Of a stretch of 35,598 nt of DNA, positions 27,259 to 35,598 are shown piece after piece (the first letter of the stretch is position 1; the number at the start of each line of letters is the position of its first letter). Source of the stretch: Candidatus Saccharimonadota bacterium (lineage in GTDB: Bacteria; Patescibacteriota; Saccharimonadia; Saccharimonadales; 2-12-FULL-41-12); NCBI GenBank assembly GCA_016219345.1, contig JACRNE010000006.1, forward strand, positions 1 to 35,598, read 5' to 3'. A program made the position numbers and the translations under genes. The notes below the pieces were generated by a model. That model was not told the DNA's origin. It saw nothing but the letters and a program-made list of their open reading frames with translations, and searched no databases.

Positions 27259-28311
27259 ATGAAAATCAAAATGCTTAAGAGATCACTCGGCCAAGACCAG
27301 TCAGGCATTGCTTCCATGGTAATAGTCATCCTTATAATGACGCTTTTGACTCTCATCGTTCTTTCTATGACGCAAAACTCAAATCGTGAGCAAAGGCAGT
27401 CTCTTGACCGCCAGATGAACACCCAAGCCTTTTATGCAGCCGAATCAGGTATCAGTGATGCGAAGGATTATGTAGTTCAAAATCCTACTACGGCTCCCGT
27501 AAAGAAAACAGAATGCGTTGGTGTTAGTGGAGCTGGACCTGGTCAGCAGTTCCCAGGAAAATCACAAACCATAATAAGCGCAACCGACGCTTCGATAACC
27601 AATGTTAGTTATTCATGCGTTCTTTATAACCGAATACCCAAAGAGCTAAAGTTTGCGAATGTGTCTGTAGGATCATCAGAAATTGTGCCTATTGAAGATG
27701 CCGGCGGAGCTGGTATCCAGAGTTTGACTTTCTCTTGGACTAGAGAAGGCGGAGGGAGTAATTTTGCTGGATGTCCTGCCCCTGGAGATTTTAGTTTCCC
27801 AGATAGACTGGCTGACAGCTGTGAGGCTGGAATGTTGAGAGTTGAGCTGATAGACCCAACAGTGGCAAATAGGGATCTGCTACTCTCTAGCGCATTTGTG
27901 GGCTTTTTTAAGCCAGCTAACGGTCCGGCATCTTCAATATCCTTTGGTTCAGCGGCAGGAACTGTTAATAATCAGGGAGCAATTGTGAATGGCGGGTGTG
28001 ACGCCAATGGCTGCCGCGTCACTATAAACAATATTTCTAAAAATATGCTCTATTTACATTTGCGGTCTATTTACAGATCAAATAAAGTCAGTATTACCGG
28101 AACGACTATTACTGGGACAGAAGTTCAGTTTCGTGATGCTCAGATGGAAGTTGACTCCACAGGCAAGGTCGGGGATATCCTAAAGAGGATTCAGGTAATG
28201 GTGCCTCTAACTTCTAATAAAGGACCATTGCCAGAGTTTGTACTTCAGACTACCGGGGATATATGTAAGCAACTTCAGGTAAGACCTGGTGAAGTAGACG
28301 ACGGTTGCTAA
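27259..28311 (+). CDS. PilX-like pilus assembly protein
   Basis: QSGIASMVIVILIMTLLTLIVLSMTQNSNREQRQSLDRQMNTQAFYAAESGISDAKDYV, typical of PilX-N proteins. Confidence 0.85.
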   Translation: MKIKMLKRSLGQDQSGIASMVIVILIMTLLTLIVLSMTQNSNREQRQSLDRQMNTQAFYAAESGISDAKDYVVQNPTTAPVKKTECVGVSGAGPGQQFPGKSQTIISATDASITNVSYSCVLYNRIPKELKFANVSVGSSEIVPIEDAGGAGIQSLTFSWTREGGGSNFAGCPAPGDFSFPDRLADSCEAGMLRVELIDPTVANRDLLLSSAFVGFFKPANGPASSISFGSAAGTVNNQGAIVNGGCDANGCRVTINNISKNMLYLHLRSIYRSNKVSITGTTITGTEVQFRDAQMEVDSTGKVGDILKRIQVMVPLTSNKGPLPEFVLQTTGDICKQLQVRPGEVDDGC

Positions 28312-28314
28312 GAA

Positions 28315-29262
28315 TTATTGATCATTCTTTTTACGATGAAATTTTTCGTGAACGCTTTTTAAGTGGGGATCTGTAACATGAGTATATATTTGGGTAGTAG
28401 ATATATTACTGTGTCCTAGCATTGACTGGACCGAGCGTAAATCAGCACCGTTCATAAGTAAATCTGTAGCGAAGCTGTGTCTAAGGGTGTGTGGACTGAC
28501 ATGTTTAGTAATTCCAGCCAAAAGTGCATATCTGGCTACGAGCCTCTGGATGCTCCGTGCGGTTAACCGCAGGTGATTGCCGCTTAAATCAGCTTTTTTA
28601 CGTCCTCCAACACGGACAAACAGAGGAACTGCATTATCGGTACGTTTTTCTAGATATTTTTCTATCCAGTTGGCTGCTTCTTCGCTGATAAATATTGGTC
28701 GGTCTTTTTGGCCTTTTCCTCTAACCATAAATTCGCGCCTTTTTAGATTTACGTGGTCTTTGTTTAGTGCGACTAACTCTGAAACGCGAAGCCCGCTCGA
28801 GTAGAGAAGCTCCAAAATCGCACGGTCGCGTAGGCCATTTTCAGACAAGGTGTCAGGCTCAGCCAGTAGTCTGGACATCTCTTCTTCATTTAAAAATGTC
28901 ACTTGAGGACGTTTGGTTCGAGCAAGTTCTATTTTATCAGCGGGCAGAGTATCCAGCCCTCTTTTTGCGCAGAATTTAAGGAAGCTTCGGAGGGCAATTA
29001 GATGATAATTTTGAGTCGTTTTTTGTAATTCATCACTAGTGTTTGTGCCAAGTCGATTCAGCCAAAGGCGCCATTTTCTTATTAATTCGGGTGTTATGTC
29101 AGCAAGGTAGATGTCTCCAGCAAAATCAATCAGCCTCGTTAAATAATGGTCATAATTAGCAATAGTTTTCTGTGAGCGATTTTGCTCAATCTCAAGATAT
29201 TCCAAAAAATCGGTAATTAGATCTTGGACTTTCTGCTTTTGCATAAATATATTGTACGACAC
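28315..29262 (-). CDS. tyrosine recombinase XerC/XerD family
   Basis: SAM-like N-terminal domain; catalytic SSGLRVSELVAL, HTLRHSFATDLL, LGHSNISTTQIYTHV. Confidence 0.94.
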   Translation of the reverse strand: MSYNIFMQKQKVQDLITDFLEYLEIEQNRSQKTIANYDHYLTRLIDFAGDIYLADITPELIRKWRLWLNRLGTNTSDELQKTTQNYHLIALRSFLKFCAKRGLDTLPADKIELARTKRPQVTFLNEEEMSRLLAEPDTLSENGLRDRAILELLYSSGLRVSELVALNKDHVNLKRREFMVRGKGQKDRPIFISEEAANWIEKYLEKRTDNAVPLFVRVGGRKKADLSGNHLRLTARSIQRLVARYALLAGITKHVSPHTLRHSFATDLLMNGADLRSVQSMLGHSNISTTQIYTHVTDPHLKSVHEKFHRKKNDQ

Positions 29263-29330
29263 TAATAAGCTAATACTTACATAATGGTTTTTAATCTGTT
29301 AGAATACCGTAAAAGTAATAAAAGGAAACT

Positions 29331-29795
29331 ATGGAACGAACACTTATCATTATAAAACCAGATGCGCTTCAGAGAGGCTTGGTCGGCGAGATTACTAGTC
29401 GGTTAGAAAGAAAAGGGTTAAAGCTTATTGGCATTAAGATGATGCGCCTAGATGATGCGATTTTGCAATCTCACTATGCGCACATAGTAGATAAGCCTTT
29501 TTATAAGGGCATAGAAGAATTTATGAAAAGTTCGCCAGTTATAGTTATGGCATGGCAGGGTTTTGAATGTGTTGAATCTGTTAGAAATTTGGTAGGTGCA
29601 ACTAATCCTAGAGAGGCTGAAGCTGGCAGTATAAGAGGTGACTTAGCCATAGGTCAGGGGCGCAACTTAATCCACGCATCTGACTCAAAAGAAAATGGGG
29701 AAGAAGAAGTTGCGAGATTTTTTGAAAAGTCAGAGATATTCACTTATGAGAAGCTAGATTATGAGCATCTCTATGAGCCATACGAGCGTAAGTAG
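29331..29795 (+). CDS. ndk: nucleoside diphosphate kinase
   Basis: MERTLIIIKPDALQRGLVGEI; active-site RNLIHASDS. Confidence 0.96.
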   Translation: MERTLIIIKPDALQRGLVGEITSRLERKGLKLIGIKMMRLDDAILQSHYAHIVDKPFYKGIEEFMKSSPVIVMAWQGFECVESVRNLVGATNPREAEAGSIRGDLAIGQGRNLIHASDSKENGEEEVARFFEKSEIFTYEKLDYEHLYEPYERK

Positions 29796-29813
29796 AGCAT
29801 ATTTACGCATCAC

Positions 29814-29889
29814 GCCCTGGTAGCTCAATGGATAGAGCAATTCCGTCCTAAGGAAGAGGTTGTAGGTTCGACTCCTACCCAGGGTACCA
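29814..29889 (+). tRNA. tRNA-Arg (anticodon CCT), CCA encoded
   Basis: gccctgg acceptor, gctc...gagc D arm, loop gtCCTaa, gtaggTTCGACTcctac T arm, ccagggt + ACCA. Confidence 0.92.
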
Positions 29890-29911
29890 ATAAGGGTTTA
29901 CAATAAGCACA

Positions 29912-30454
29912 ATGGCCGATAACAAATATTTCGAAGATCAGCTCGAGGGAGAGGAGCTTTTACTAGTTTTTCGCAAGCATCCAATAGTTATGCGAAAAGG
30001 TTTATTTCTGGGAATGATGGCAATTTTGCTAGGGACAGTTCCTTCACTAATCAAGCCTGAATACTCCTATTTATTCGGTGGATTAGCTGTTGGTTTTATC
30101 TTGTTTTTTGTAATAATGCTACCTTCCTGGATAACTTGGTATTACAGCGTTTACATCGTGACGAACAAGAGATTATTACAGATAAGCCAAAAGGGTTTCT
30201 GGAACAGAAGCGTGGTTGATATTAGTTTAAGCCAAATCCAAATGGTTAATTATGAAATTGCCGGATTCAACGAAACTATCTTAGGCTTTGGTACAATAAT
30301 GATGCAGACATTTGTCGGAGACTTAGTGATTCATGAAGTTCATCATCCGGCGAAGATCCAGCAACAAATACTTGAAATATTAAGAGAAAACGGGGTAATC
30401 GCAAATAGCCCACCTATGGTAAAAGGGCAGGACGAAGGTGTTGATGAAGAATAA
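29912..30454 (+). CDS. membrane protein with bacterial PH (bPH2/YdbS-like) domain
   Basis: Two TM helices then YYSVYIVTNKRLLQISQKGFWNRSVVDISLSQIQMVNYEIAGFNETILGFGTIMMQT. Confidence 0.8.
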   Translation: MADNKYFEDQLEGEELLLVFRKHPIVMRKGLFLGMMAILLGTVPSLIKPEYSYLFGGLAVGFILFFVIMLPSWITWYYSVYIVTNKRLLQISQKGFWNRSVVDISLSQIQMVNYEIAGFNETILGFGTIMMQTFVGDLVIHEVHHPAKIQQQILEILRENGVIANSPPMVKGQDEGVDEE

Positions 30455-31499
30455 AATAAGAAAAAAAGTAACCAGTTTAGCGCCAATAAAAAAACAGGAA
30501 CCTGAGCTGACACCAGCCAGCAGGATAACTAACGAGAATTTAGCCGAACATAGAGAAGAAGTACTGGGGAAGGCCAGAAAATTTATTTATCCCCTCAGGC
30601 ACTCAAAGCACAAACTAGTGGTTATTTCGCTGAGTTTATTTTTGACCGCTCTAGTTCTATTCATGACATACTGCGTGGTTGCTTTGTATAAATTTAAGTC
30701 CAGCTCAGATTTCTTATATCAGGTTAGTAGGGTCATACCTTTTCCTCTAGCTAGGATTGGCTCTGACTTTGTCTCTTATGAGAGCTATCTTTTTGAAATA
30801 AAGCACTACACGCACTACTACGGGACCCAGCAAAGTGTAGATTTTGGTTCCGACTCAGGTAAGCAGCAATTGGCTGAGTTCAAGAAGAGAGCTTATCAAA
30901 AAGTTATCAATGATGCGTATGTAAAAGAAATCGCAGCAGAGAAAGGCATATCCGTAACTGATCAAGAAGTCGAAGACGAGATAACAATTTATCGTAATCA
31001 AAACCGCCTTGGTAGCAACAACGAAGAATTTGAGGCCGTACTAAAAGATTATTGGGACTGGTCGTTAGATGATTTCAAGCGAACGCTTAAACAACAGATT
31101 CTTAACCAAAAGGTAATTGCAGTACTCGATACATCAGCCAACGAGAAAGCCAATAAAGCTTTAGAAGAAATAAAAAGTGGTAAAGATTTTGGCACACTCG
31201 CCAAGGAAGTTTCAGAAGATCCGGCTACGAGCTCTAGTGGGGGTGATTTTGGCTTCCAAATAGATAAAAATAACAGAGATATATCACCTAAAACCGTCGA
31301 AGCTTTGTTCAAGCTAAAACCCGGGGAGACATCAGGCGTTGTGAATATTGGCTACGCTCTTGAAATTGTTAAGAATATTGAACAAAAAGAAGACAAGATT
31401 AAGGCTGCACACATAATATTTAACTTTAAAGACGTCAGTGACTACCTCGGCGAAATAAAAGATCAGCGCAAAGCCCGTAGCTACGTCACGTTTAACTAG
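30438..31499 (+). CDS. membrane-anchored parvulin/SurA-like peptidyl-prolyl isomerase
   Basis: TM LVVISLSLFLTALVLFMTYCVV; DFGTLAKEVSEDPATSSSGGDFGF...VEALFKLKPGETSGVVNIGYALEIV. Confidence 0.85.
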   Translation: MLMKNKIRKKVTSLAPIKKQEPELTPASRITNENLAEHREEVLGKARKFIYPLRHSKHKLVVISLSLFLTALVLFMTYCVVALYKFKSSSDFLYQVSRVIPFPLARIGSDFVSYESYLFEIKHYTHYYGTQQSVDFGSDSGKQQLAEFKKRAYQKVINDAYVKEIAAEKGISVTDQEVEDEITIYRNQNRLGSNNEEFEAVLKDYWDWSLDDFKRTLKQQILNQKVIAVLDTSANEKANKALEEIKSGKDFGTLAKEVSEDPATSSSGGDFGFQIDKNNRDISPKTVEALFKLKPGETSGVVNIGYALEIVKNIEQKEDKIKAAHIIFNFKDVSDYLGEIKDQRKARSYVTFN

Positions 31500-32743
31500 A
31501 TTGCTCTTTGTAGCGAAGTAGCTTTATCAAGGGTTTCTTTATATTCGTGCGATAACTTAGAGTCGAATACAATTCCACCACCAACGGGCAGAATCATTTT
31601 CTTGCCTTTTTTAATTATTGTACGGATCAATATGCTTGAATCCAGGTTTTTTTGAGGATCAATGACTACCATGCAGCCACAATAAATACCCCTGGATTCA
31701 GGTTCTAATTCATCAATTATTTCCATAGCTCGTTTTTTTGGACAGCCTGTTATTGATCCTCCGGGGAACATAGATAAAAGCGCTCGTGTAGGAGATATTT
31801 CGTCCTTAAGCCTGCCCGCGATCTTAGAAAATGTGTGAATAACATTAGATAGAATCTGGATGTCTCGTTCTTTTTCAACTCTGACCGATCCGGCTTCGCA
31901 CACTTTACCCAGGTCGTTTCTGAGTAAATCGGTTATCATATTTAGCTCGCTTAATTCTTTTTGATTTGTCATAAGCTCAGCAATAGCTTTATTGTTTTTA
32001 TCGTCGGCATTTCGCCTAGCCCTCGTGCCTTTTATTGGAAAGGTTTCAATGTGTTTTCCATTGGTACTTATAAATCTTTCCGGAGAAATACTCATAATCT
32101 CAAAATCAGGCCCTTCGAAATAACTCATCATTTTAGCCATATTATTGCTAGCTAAATCTGAAAAAATCATTCTGGCATTCTGGCCTGAAGCAGCCTCAAG
32201 ATTATGCGCAAGATTCAACTGGTATATATGTCCTTTTTTTATATATTCTTTGGTTTTATTAAATAATTTCGCGTATTCACCACCGGTAGAAGTGGTTTCA
32301 AAAACTATATCTTTGCGATCATTCGTCTGTGGATTGCTATCTAGAATAAGCTTAAATTTATCTAAAAATTCTGAATTTTTATAAACAACCTTCCAGCCAT
32401 CACTTTCTTGCACTACATATTCTTGATAAGCGCAGAAAAATATATAAGGAAGGTTCTGGGAATTTGACTTTGTTTTCTTTACCCCCTGGATGCAGTAACC
32501 ATAGTCGTAGCTTACATAGCCGATGCATAATCTGCCTTTTGAATTGTTTTTTTCTATAAAACTCTCTCGTTGGTCATCTCGGCTGCACTCGTATGCAGAA
32601 AAAGTTTCTAAAGGATCCCAGGCGATGGTGCTCGTCCAGCTGTCTTGTTCCGTTCCAGTGAGTAGACTCACACATTTCACACCATTAAGTCTCTGGAGCA
32701 AGTCCGTAACCGTTAAAGATGACTCAATAAAGGTTTCTGCCAT
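31496..32743 (-). CDS. chorismate-binding enzyme, PabB-like (aminodeoxychorismate synthase component I family)
   Basis: ETFPIKGTRARR (PIKGT, as in PabB; TrpE has PIAGT), NMITDLLRNDLGKVCEAGSVRV, MFPGGSITGCPKKRAMEIIDELE. Confidence 0.88.
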   Translation of the reverse strand: MAETFIESSLTVTDLLQRLNGVKCVSLLTGTEQDSWTSTIAWDPLETFSAYECSRDDQRESFIEKNNSKGRLCIGYVSYDYGYCIQGVKKTKSNSQNLPYIFFCAYQEYVVQESDGWKVVYKNSEFLDKFKLILDSNPQTNDRKDIVFETTSTGGEYAKLFNKTKEYIKKGHIYQLNLAHNLEAASGQNARMIFSDLASNNMAKMMSYFEGPDFEIMSISPERFISTNGKHIETFPIKGTRARRNADDKNNKAIAELMTNQKELSELNMITDLLRNDLGKVCEAGSVRVEKERDIQILSNVIHTFSKIAGRLKDEISPTRALLSMFPGGSITGCPKKRAMEIIDELEPESRGIYCGCMVVIDPQKNLDSSILIRTIIKKGKKMILPVGGGIVFDSKLSHEYKETLDKATSLQRAI

Positions 32744-33219
32744 TAGCGAATACCCAACTCTTCTAGTTCTTTTTTGTGCATATCGAAAAATATTTGTTGT
32801 TGAGAGTGCAAGGGACTAGGCAATGTGCCTAGAGTAAACCAGCCACTATCATCAAACATATCAGGCTCATTGATGCGCATATTTTTGGGATCAACTAATA
32901 TAGCAAAGTCCAAGCACAGCCAATGTGTAGGTTGTCCTTTATTTTCTCTAAATACGTCCCTATAACCCATAAATCTTACATCTTTTGGTAAGGCGTTATA
33001 CTCTTCTTTAAGTTCCCGCTTAATATTATCTATGGCGGCCATGCCCCACTTTAGACCGCCGCCGCCCATTTCCCAGCGGCCTTGTTCATCCCGGGCTTTT
33101 TTACTTCTTTTTGCTAAGAAAAATTTGCCATCACTTCTGTAGCAGAAAAAGCATGTTGAGACGCCAACAAAGCTCACGCCTTTGTGCGCCCTCAGCACCT
33201 CACCGGACAATTTATCCAT
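32743..33219 (-). CDS. NUDIX hydrolase-like protein
   Basis: GRWEMGGGGLKWGMAAIDNIKRELKEEYNA (Nudix box with a substituted first Glu); stop overlaps the pabB-like start as TAATG. Confidence 0.85.
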   Translation of the reverse strand: MDKLSGEVLRAHKGVSFVGVSTCFFCYRSDGKFFLAKRSKKARDEQGRWEMGGGGLKWGMAAIDNIKRELKEEYNALPKDVRFMGYRDVFRENKGQPTHWLCLDFAILVDPKNMRINEPDMFDDSGWFTLGTLPSPLHSQQQIFFDMHKKELEELGIR

Positions 33220-33236
33220 AAATTCAATATAACATC

Positions 33237-33491
33237 TTATTTGTTCTGTTGGTTCTTCACATTTTTTCTTATTCGGCGTTTTTTAGCATGTTTTCTGGCT
33301 ATCTCAAAAGCGCCAGCCTGAGCAATATCAATAGCTGCCAAAGTATTAAATGCTACCGCTCCAGCTGGCACTGCCATTCCAACTCCAAATAATGCCACAG
33401 CACCTACCGCGTTTAAATTCCTCAGAAACCTACTGGCTTTTTCCGCTGCGGATTCTTTGTTTCCAAGCGGTCCTTTTTCTTGTTTTGCCAC
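33237..33491 (-). CDS. small hypothetical membrane protein
   Basis: 84 aa, hydrophobic centre (AVGAVALFGVGMAVPAGAVAFNTLA), basic C-terminus. Confidence 0.5.
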   Translation of the reverse strand: MAKQEKGPLGNKESAAEKASRFLRNLNAVGAVALFGVGMAVPAGAVAFNTLAAIDIAQAGAFEIARKHAKKRRIRKNVKNQQNK

Positions 33492-33532
33492 ATCTATATC
33501 TTATAACTATATTGGTATACTACTAAAAGCTT

Positions 33533-34255
33533 ATGAAAATTTTTATGATAGGTTTATTGGTATGCATAGTTTCTGCCGTGCAAGTTAATGCGCAGGGATC
33601 CTCATCAAACTATCGAATTGACGAGAGTTTTATAGGCCCAGGTGGAGCACTGGAAAGTTCCTCTACAAACTATAGTGTTGACCCAGGCCAACAATCTCTA
33701 GGAAATGCTGGCGGGGTAGGGGAAAGTACATCGACGAATTATGGTACACAAAGCGGAAGCACAACTACTTCTGACCCTAGGCTAGTGTGCACTGTTAATT
33801 CTGGGAGCCTCAACCTAGGCGCTCTTTCAACCAGCGTTACAGTTACTGGTACAGCTTCCTTTAGCGTACTTAACTATACGGCCTATGGCTATAATGTCAC
33901 CATATTAGGCAACCCCCCAAATAATGGCGCACATTCACTTAATGCACTAGCCTCAAATGCCTCTTCTGCGACTGGCACGGAGCAATTTGGCATCAATCTA
34001 AAGGACAATTCCACGCCTGATATCGGGGCAGAAGCAGTTCAAGTACCTTCTGGCTCATTTTCATTTGGAGCGGCGGCAACAAACTATAATATTGCCGATA
34101 GTTTTAGATATGTATCGGGTGAGACAATCGCCCAAGCTCCCAAGAGTTCTGGACAAACTGACTACACAATTTCCTACATTGTAAATACTTCCATAGATAC
34201 GCCAGGGGGCAGTTATTTAGGGAACCAAACATTGCTCTGTACGGGTACTTATTAA
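33533..34255 (+). CDS. secreted protein of the QFGxNLxDNxTP family
   Basis: Signal peptide (IFMIGLLVCIVSAVQVNAQG); SSxNY repeats; C-terminal domain shared with the 34601-35347 frame. Confidence 0.7.
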   Translation: MKIFMIGLLVCIVSAVQVNAQGSSSNYRIDESFIGPGGALESSSTNYSVDPGQQSLGNAGGVGESTSTNYGTQSGSTTTSDPRLVCTVNSGSLNLGALSTSVTVTGTASFSVLNYTAYGYNVTILGNPPNNGAHSLNALASNASSATGTEQFGINLKDNSTPDIGAEAVQVPSGSFSFGAAATNYNIADSFRYVSGETIAQAPKSSGQTDYTISYIVNTSIDTPGGSYLGNQTLLCTGTY

Positions 34256-34355
34256 ATCTAGCTCTAACATCATAAAATAGGCTTGATTTTTTAAAGTGCA
34301 TATGCTATTATTCGTCCGAAGTTAATTTACTTTTAAAAGTAGGACAAAAATAAAA

Positions 34356-35347
34356 ATGATTAATAATAATCTACATCTAAAGGCCCGGAGTGTTTCGAGC
34401 AAGTTTTTTGTTGTTCTAAGCTCGCTAATACTAACTGCAGTTAGCTTACAGGCTGCTTTTTTCCCAGGATTGGCATCTGCAGCACAGCTCACCACCCGCT
34501 CTCTAACTCTCGGTAGCTCAGCTCCTAATGCTTCTACAACCTATAGATTTGATTTTACAACTGCAACAACAGCCACCTTCCAATCTTTTCAGGCTCAAAT
34601 TTGCGATGCAGCCTCAGGAACGTGCGTCTTCGTGGTTCTGCCACGGGAGCATCAAGTACTACCTCCGGTACTGCAAGACAGATCACATTCGGAGCAGTAA
34701 CCAACCCTACTGCTACAAACACAACTTACTATGCAAGAGTGACTCTTTACTCCGACACAGGCTGGGCTACACCAGTAGACACTGGTACGGTGGCTGCAAG
34801 TACGGCGACGCAGATCACCCTTAGCGGGACCATGGATGAGTCACTAGTATTCTGTACAGGTACTTCTATAACTGGCACCAACTGTGGAACCGTATCTGGT
34901 AGCTCAGTAAACTTTGGCACATTCTCAAGCACTTCAACTAGCAGTGGTACATCAGTTATGGCTGCTTCAACGAACGGTACATCAGGATACTCAATAACAG
35001 TAAATGGTTCAACTCTTACTTGTTCTTGTGCTGGCTCGCCTACGATTGCTGCGCTAGGTTCTCAAACAGCCTCATCAACAGGTACGGCGCAATTCGGTGC
35101 TAACTTACGCGATAATGCTACACCAAATGTTGGGGCTGATCCATCCGGATCTGGCTCTGGAACCTACACCGCCAACTACGGTACAGCTGATCAATATAGA
35201 TTTGTAACGGGCGACAGTGTGGCGTCTGCTTCAGGCGCAACGAATGCAAATACGTTCACCGCTAGTTATATTGTTAACGTGCCAGGATCACAGGCGGCTG
35301 GTTCGTACACAGCCACAATGACTTACATAGCAACAGCAACATTTTAG
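34356..35347 (+). pseudogene. secreted protein of the same family, split by an apparent frameshift
   Basis: N-terminal half in ORF 34356-34700 (signal peptide + QLTTRSLTLGSS...ICDAASGTC); C-terminal half in another frame, ORF 34601-35347 (...QFGANLRDNATPNVGAD...SYIVN). May be an assembly artefact. Confidence 0.6.
34485..34625 (+). repeat. 141-bp perfect direct repeat, copy A
   Basis: Identical to 35458-35598 (offset 973); encodes the N-terminal mature domain QLTTRSLTLGSSAPNASTTYRFDFTTATTATFQSFQAQICDAASGTC. Confidence 0.97.
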
Positions 35348-35358
35348 GAGGTATGAGA

Positions 35359-35598
35359 ATGAGCGGAATTATTAACAGAACCACATCAGCCTTCTCGGCC
35401 TTCGTGCTTGTGTTTGCTTCTTGCCTTATTCTCTTATCCCCTTATGCCTCCGCCCTCCAGCTCACCACCCGCTCTCTAACTCTCGGTAGCTCAGCTCCTA
35501 ATGCTTCTACAACCTATAGATTTGATTTTACAACTGCAACAACAGCCACCTTCCAATCTTTTCAGGCTCAAATTTGCGATGCAGCCTCAGGAACGTGC
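35359..35598 (+). CDS. second secreted paralogue, truncated by window end
   Basis: MSGIINRTTSAFSAFVLVFASCLILLSPYASALQLTTRSLTLGSS...; SD taggaggt 7 nt upstream of ATG 35359. Confidence 0.75.
   Translation, partial: MSGIINRTTSAFSAFVLVFASCLILLSPYASALQLTTRSLTLGSSAPNASTTYRFDFTTATTATFQSFQAQICDAASGTC
35458..35598 (+). repeat. 141-bp perfect direct repeat, copy B (runs to the window end)
   Basis: Identical to 34485-34625. Confidence 0.97.

Noticed and set aside
28315-29262. Integrase of a mobile element inserted near tRNA-Arg
   Set aside because: Protein looks like a housekeeping Xer recombinase; ndk lies between it and the tRNA, and no attachment-site duplication or cargo was seen.
34528-34824. 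98-aa ORF in a third frame across the repeat
   Set aside because: Overlaps the secreted-protein frames and has no signal peptide or family resemblance; likely spurious.
1-35598. Alternative genetic code (UGA = Gly/Trp)
   Set aside because: TGA terminates ORFs such as pilO, and Trp is encoded by TGG in conserved proteins; standard code fits.
1-35598. CRISPR array or prophage
   Set aside because: No regularly spaced repeats, cas genes or phage structural genes were seen.

Overview
The window is 35.6 kb of compact, mostly non-overlapping bacterial sequence using the standard code (TGA acts as stop). Gene content and protein style suggest a Patescibacteria/CPR genome, probably Saccharibacteria-like; this is inference, with no 16S present. 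Left part: 3' part of ftsK, rpsF-ssb-rpsR-efp-tlyA, a PRTase-like protein, a class-A-beta-lactamase-like serine hydrolase, an ABC-2 exporter, ychF, a soluble GGDEF protein and several secreted or anchored hypothetical proteins. Centre: a near-complete type IV pilus locus (pilM-N-O-orf-pilB-pilT-pilC-pilin-pilD, several minor pilins and a PilX-like protein), preceded by a ~1000-aa secreted protein. Right part: a Xer recombinase, ndk, tRNA-Arg(CCT), a bPH2-like protein, a parvulin-like PPIase, a translationally coupled NUDIX/PabB-like pair, and a tandem family of secreted proteins ending in a 141-bp perfect direct repeat at the window edge. Main candidates for something undescribed: (1) a ~75-nt conserved intercistronic element in two copies (3398-3473 + and 8659-8733 -), each starting just after a stop codon and ~30 nt before the next gene, which looks like an unnamed structured RNA; (2) a minor pilin with a DNDGDG Ca-type loop and a Trp/Tyr-saturated C-terminal domain; (3) a secreted-protein array with an exact 141-bp duplication and a frameshift close to its boundary; (4) pilO with no conventional start codon upstream of its TM helix; (5) several extended -10 promoters placed so close to the ATG that leaderless mRNAs are predicted.
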